The translations under genes were made by a program, and so were the position numbers. Shown here piece after piece: positions 6,067 through 8,873 of a stretch of DNA of 8,873 bases. Every line of letters begins with the position of its first letter. Position 1 is the stretch's first letter. Source of the stretch: Acidimicrobiaceae bacterium (lineage in GTDB: Bacteria; Actinomycetota; Acidimicrobiia; Acidimicrobiales; MedAcidi-G1); NCBI GenBank assembly GCA_003541675.1, contig DPMC01000257.1:1-8873 (forward strand), given 5' to 3'. The notes beneath the pieces were generated by a model, which searched no databases, was not told the origin of the DNA, and worked only from the letters and a program-made list of their open reading frames with translations.

Positions 6067-8873
6067 CCGGCTCAACACCCGGCGACCAGGCTGATCGCGA
6101 CCGGATCGGCCACTCGCTTAACGAAAACCTTTTCGTGGAGGCGGGTGCCGGGACGGGCAAGACAACAGCACTGGTCGGGCGGATGATTGCCCTCGTGGTC
6201 GACGAGGGTGTCGCCGTCGAGAAGATCGCCGCCATCACATTCACCGAACGGGCGGCCGCCGAGCTCGGCGACCGCTTCCGCCGCGGACTCGAGGACGTGT
6301 CCCGCCACGACGCTGACCCCATCCGTCGCCAGCATGCCGAAGCCGCCCTCGCCGACGTCGACCTCGCCTCGTTGTCCACACTCCACGGCTTCGCCCGGCG
6401 CCTCCTGACCGAGCATCCGCTCGAGGCCGGCCTACCGACAGGATTCGAGCTGCTGGACGAAGTCTCGAGCCAACTCGGCTTCGACGACCGGTGGGATGAC
6501 CTCCAACGCACCCTCCTCGGTGACGATGCACTCGCCCGGACCATCCTCCTGGCCGACGCCCTCGGCGTCCACCCCTCCCACCTTCGAGACCTGGCCCGCG
6601 AACTAGATGACCGCTGGGACCTCCTCGATCCCCTGACCTCACCAGCCGAACCCCCGCCAGTGAACGTCACGGCCATCATCAACCTCATGGATCAGGCCAC
6701 AGTCCTCGATCACCACGACCTCGACGAGGATGACAACCTCCGACGTCGCCTGGCCGGGATCCGTGTCGCCCGGGACGCCCTGACCGGTGCCGTCGACGAG
6801 ATCGACATGGTTCGGATCCTCTCCACCGGCGACTTCCGAAAGTCACTCAATGTCGGCAATTCGGGCCGCAAGGGTGACTGGGGTGACGACAAGGACACCA
6901 TCCGGGAGTTCGCATACGAGGCCCGCGACCTCTGGGATGAGATCGTACGATCGACAGCCGGCGGCGTGCTCGCTCGAATCCTCGTCGAGTTGGTTGACGC
7001 CACCCTCCGGGCGGCCGACGAACGCCGTCGATCGGGCTCTCTGACCTTCCACGACCTACTGGTCATCGCCCACGATCTGCTGTCCGATCCCGCCTCGGGG
7101 CCGGCAGTCCGGACCACACTGCACGAGCGTTACCGGTACGTCCTGCTCGATGAATTCCAGGACACCGACCCCGTGCAGCTCAAGTTGGCCCTGTTGCTGA
7201 CCGATCCCGACGCTGCACCCGACGCTGAGCTCGATGGCTTCTCCCCCGTATCGGGATCCCTGTTCCTGGTCGGTGACCCCAAGCAGTCCATTTACCGGTT
7301 CCGGCGGGCCGACATCTCCCTCTACCTGCTGGCCAGGCGCTCGCTGGACGCCTCCGCCGTGTCGCTGACCGAGAACTTCCGAACCACCGTGCCGATCATC
7401 GACTGGATCAATGCCATCTTCGGCCAGCTCATCGGACCCGGCCCATCGTCCGACGGCCCCGCGCCGGAGGACGAGCCGGTGCGAGCCGAACTGGTACAGC
7501 CCGGGTACACCCCGCTGGTCGGCTGTCGCCCAGCGGCGACAGTCGGGCCAGCAGTGACCGTTCTCGGAAGGGACGCCCAAGGCGACGACATCGATGCCGC
7601 CGGTCTACGGAAACTCGAAGCCGATGCCGTGGCCGACGCCATCACCACCGCTGTGGTCGAGGGATGGACGGTCGAGGACCGTGCCGGCCACCAGCGCCCA
7701 TGTGGCTTCGGTGACGTCGCCATCCTCCTCCCCACACGAACTTCACTGCCCGACCTGGAGATTTCGCTGGAAGCCGCCGGCATCCCCTATCGGGCCGAAT
7801 CCAGCTCCCTGCTCTTCGCCACGCCTCAGGTCCGGGACCTGCTAATGGTGATGCGGGCCATCGACGACCCCACTGATGACCTGGCCGTCGTGGCGGCACT
7901 CCGCACGTCCCATTTCGGCTGCGGAGACGACGACCTCGCCCGCTGGCGGGTGCACCATGGCGGTTCCTGGAACCACCAGTCCGACCAGCCGGAAGGCGAC
8001 CAGTCGGTCGAGCTCGTGGCCTCCGGTCTCGTCTGGCTGGGCCAGATGCACCGATGCCGCCACCTCCTTGGACCATCCGGGATTCTGGAACGCCTAGTCG
8101 ACGAGCGCCGTGTACTGCAGGTGGCCTTTGGGGAGACCCGGCCCCGCGACGTCTGGCGCCGGGTCCGCCTCCTGTCTGACCGCGCCCGGGCCTTCGCAGA
8201 GGCCGGCGGGAGCTCGTTGCGCGGTTTCGTTGACTGGTGTCTCGCCCAAGCCGACGAGAAGGGCCGGGTCGCCGAAACCGTCCTCTCCGAAATCGACGAT
8301 GCCGCCGTCCGGATCCTGACCATCCATGGCGCCAAGGGCCTGGAGTTCCCCATCACCATCCTCTCAGGCATGTCGACTGCCAACGCGAGATCCGACCGGG
8401 GGGTTCAACTACTCATCGACCCCGACCGGTCCATCGAGATCGGCATCCGGGAAGGTGTCGAGACGCCCGGATTTCAGGCCACCCACGCTGTCGACCGCCG
8501 GTTTCAGGATGCCGAGGCCATCCGACTCCTATATGTGGCCACCACTCGGGCCCGAGACCACCTCATCGTGTCGGTTTACCGGGCCACAGACATCGATGAC
8601 GAAAAGCCCGGTCGGCCCGGGCCGGGACGCCTCCTCGCCAGGGCGCTCGAAGGCGCCGGCGGTGACGCCCACGGCTCCGACCTATCCTCCACCACCGGCG
8701 CACTTCCCGGCAGGGCTGTCCCCTCGGGCCGCGCCCTCCCCGATCGCCAGACGTGGCTCACAGAGCACGACCACGCCCTGGATCGCGCCGGACGACCCAG
8801 CACGGTGTCGGCCACCGCTATCGCCGGACATGTCGCCACCCTGGCCACCGAACAGGCCGCTGAACAGGCCGCT
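6063..8873 (+). CDS. UvrD/AddA-like superfamily 1 DNA helicase, 3' end outside the window
   Basis: The frame stays open for 937 codons to the last base, so the C-terminus is missing. It is an ATP-driven DNA helicase of the UvrD/RecB/AddA group and the probable motor of the pair with the preceding AddB-like subunit. The motifs appear in order: Walker A GAGTGKT (28-34, K33); Ia ITFTERAAAEL (58-68); STLHGFARRLL (105-115); LTFHDLL (327-333); II LLDEFQDTD (361-369, D363/E364); III VGDPKQSIYRFRRAD (403-417); IV LTENFRTT (435-442, R440); V TIHGAKGLEFP (753-763); and VI LLYVATTRAR (822-831, R829). The visible part resembles AddA in its QSIYRFRRADI signature. A C-terminal RecB-type nuclease domain, usual in AddA, would lie beyond the edge and cannot be judged. 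The start is ATG 6063, overlapping the previous stop by 4 bp behind a strong Shine-Dalgarno. UvrD/PcrA or AdnA/B-type naming remains possible; the adjacent AddB-like gene favours AddA. Confidence 0.92.
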   Translation, partial: MTGSTPGDQADRDRIGHSLNENLFVEAGAGTGKTTALVGRMIALVVDEGVAVEKIAAITFTERAAAELGDRFRRGLEDVSRHDADPIRRQHAEAALADVDLASLSTLHGFARRLLTEHPLEAGLPTGFELLDEVSSQLGFDDRWDDLQRTLLGDDALARTILLADALGVHPSHLRDLARELDDRWDLLDPLTSPAEPPPVNVTAIINLMDQATVLDHHDLDEDDNLRRRLAGIRVARDALTGAVDEIDMVRILSTGDFRKSLNVGNSGRKGDWGDDKDTIREFAYEARDLWDEIVRSTAGGVLARILVELVDATLRAADERRRSGSLTFHDLLVIAHDLLSDPASGPAVRTTLHERYRYVLLDEFQDTDPVQLKLALLLTDPDAAPDAELDGFSPVSGSLFLVGDPKQSIYRFRRADISLYLLARRSLDASAVSLTENFRTTVPIIDWINAIFGQLIGPGPSSDGPAPEDEPVRAELVQPGYTPLVGCRPAATVGPAVTVLGRDAQGDDIDAAGLRKLEADAVADAITTAVVEGWTVEDRAGHQRPCGFGDVAILLPTRTSLPDLEISLEAAGIPYRAESSSLLFATPQVRDLLMVMRAIDDPTDDLAVVAALRTSHFGCGDDDLARWRVHHGGSWNHQSDQPEGDQSVELVASGLVWLGQMHRCRHLLGPSGILERLVDERRVLQVAFGETRPRDVWRRVRLLSDRARAFAEAGGSSLRGFVDWCLAQADEKGRVAETVLSEIDDAAVRILTIHGAKGLEFPITILSGMSTANARSDRGVQLLIDPDRSIEIGIREGVETPGFQATHAVDRRFQDAEAIRLLYVATTRARDHLIVSVYRATDIDDEKPGRPGPGRLLARALEGAGGDAHGSDLSSTTGALPGRAVPSGRALPDRQTWLTEHDHALDRAGRPSTVSATAIAGHVATLATEQAAEQAA
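8850..8873 (+). repeat. Two perfect tandem copies of a 12-bp unit at the right edge
   Basis: GAACAGGCCGCT occurs at 8850-8861 and again at 8862-8873, encoding EQAAEQAA in frame in the helicase. The second copy ends exactly at the window edge, so the array may continue. A 12-bp unit keeps the reading frame. It could be a recent slippage duplication, a short Ala/Glu-rich linker, or an assembly-end effect. Confidence 0.85.

Noticed and set aside
2881..8873. The nuclease-helicase pair as a phage-defence system
   Set aside because: Both proteins fit the AddAB/RecBCD-type recombination family, and the neighbours are metabolic genes with no other defence, phage or mobile genes in view.

Overview
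The window is high-GC (roughly two-thirds G+C by eye), gene-dense bacterial DNA with five protein-coding genes and almost no spare sequence. An inositol-3-phosphate synthase of the long form, the FadD4-like look of the acyl-CoA synthetase, and long spurious open frames opposite the real genes (normal for high-GC coding DNA) suggest an actinobacterium. Acidimicrobiia is my guess for the class. That placement is inference, since no rRNA or other marker is present.

Layout. (1) Positions 1-270, plus strand: the C-terminal 89 residues of inositol-3-phosphate synthase, cut by the left edge. (2) It converges, with a 12-bp gap, on a minus-strand pair: an acyl-CoA synthetase (2746 down to 1181) followed 37 bp later by a phytanoyl-CoA dioxygenase (PhyH)-family Fe(II)/2-oxoglutarate oxygenase (1143 down to 283). 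These two probably form one transcript that activates and then hydroxylates an acyl substrate. (3) A 134-bp divergent promoter region, 2747-2880. (4) Plus strand: a 1061-residue AddB-like protein with a RecB-family nuclease domain (2881-6066), overlapping by 4 bp (ATGA) a UvrD/AddA-like superfamily 1 helicase. The helicase begins at 6063 and stays open through the last base (937 codons seen). The two look like the subunits of an AddAB-type helicase-nuclease that processes double-strand DNA ends for recombination.

Most notable points. The AddB-like subunit has no Walker A motif, so the downstream helicase should supply the ATP-driven motor. Its nuclease active site looks complete, but the C-terminal cysteine cluster that holds an Fe-S cluster in AddB has only two of its three cysteines. 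The divergent genes both lack a well-placed Shine-Dalgarno sequence and have TAnnnT boxes 8-10 bases before their likely ATG, which fits leaderless transcripts. The internal helicase gene, in contrast, has a near-perfect Shine-Dalgarno.

I found no tRNA, rRNA, CRISPR array, insertion sequence, integrase or phage gene, and no clear sign of recent transfer. The gene content is mostly core metabolism and DNA repair rather than an obviously new system.
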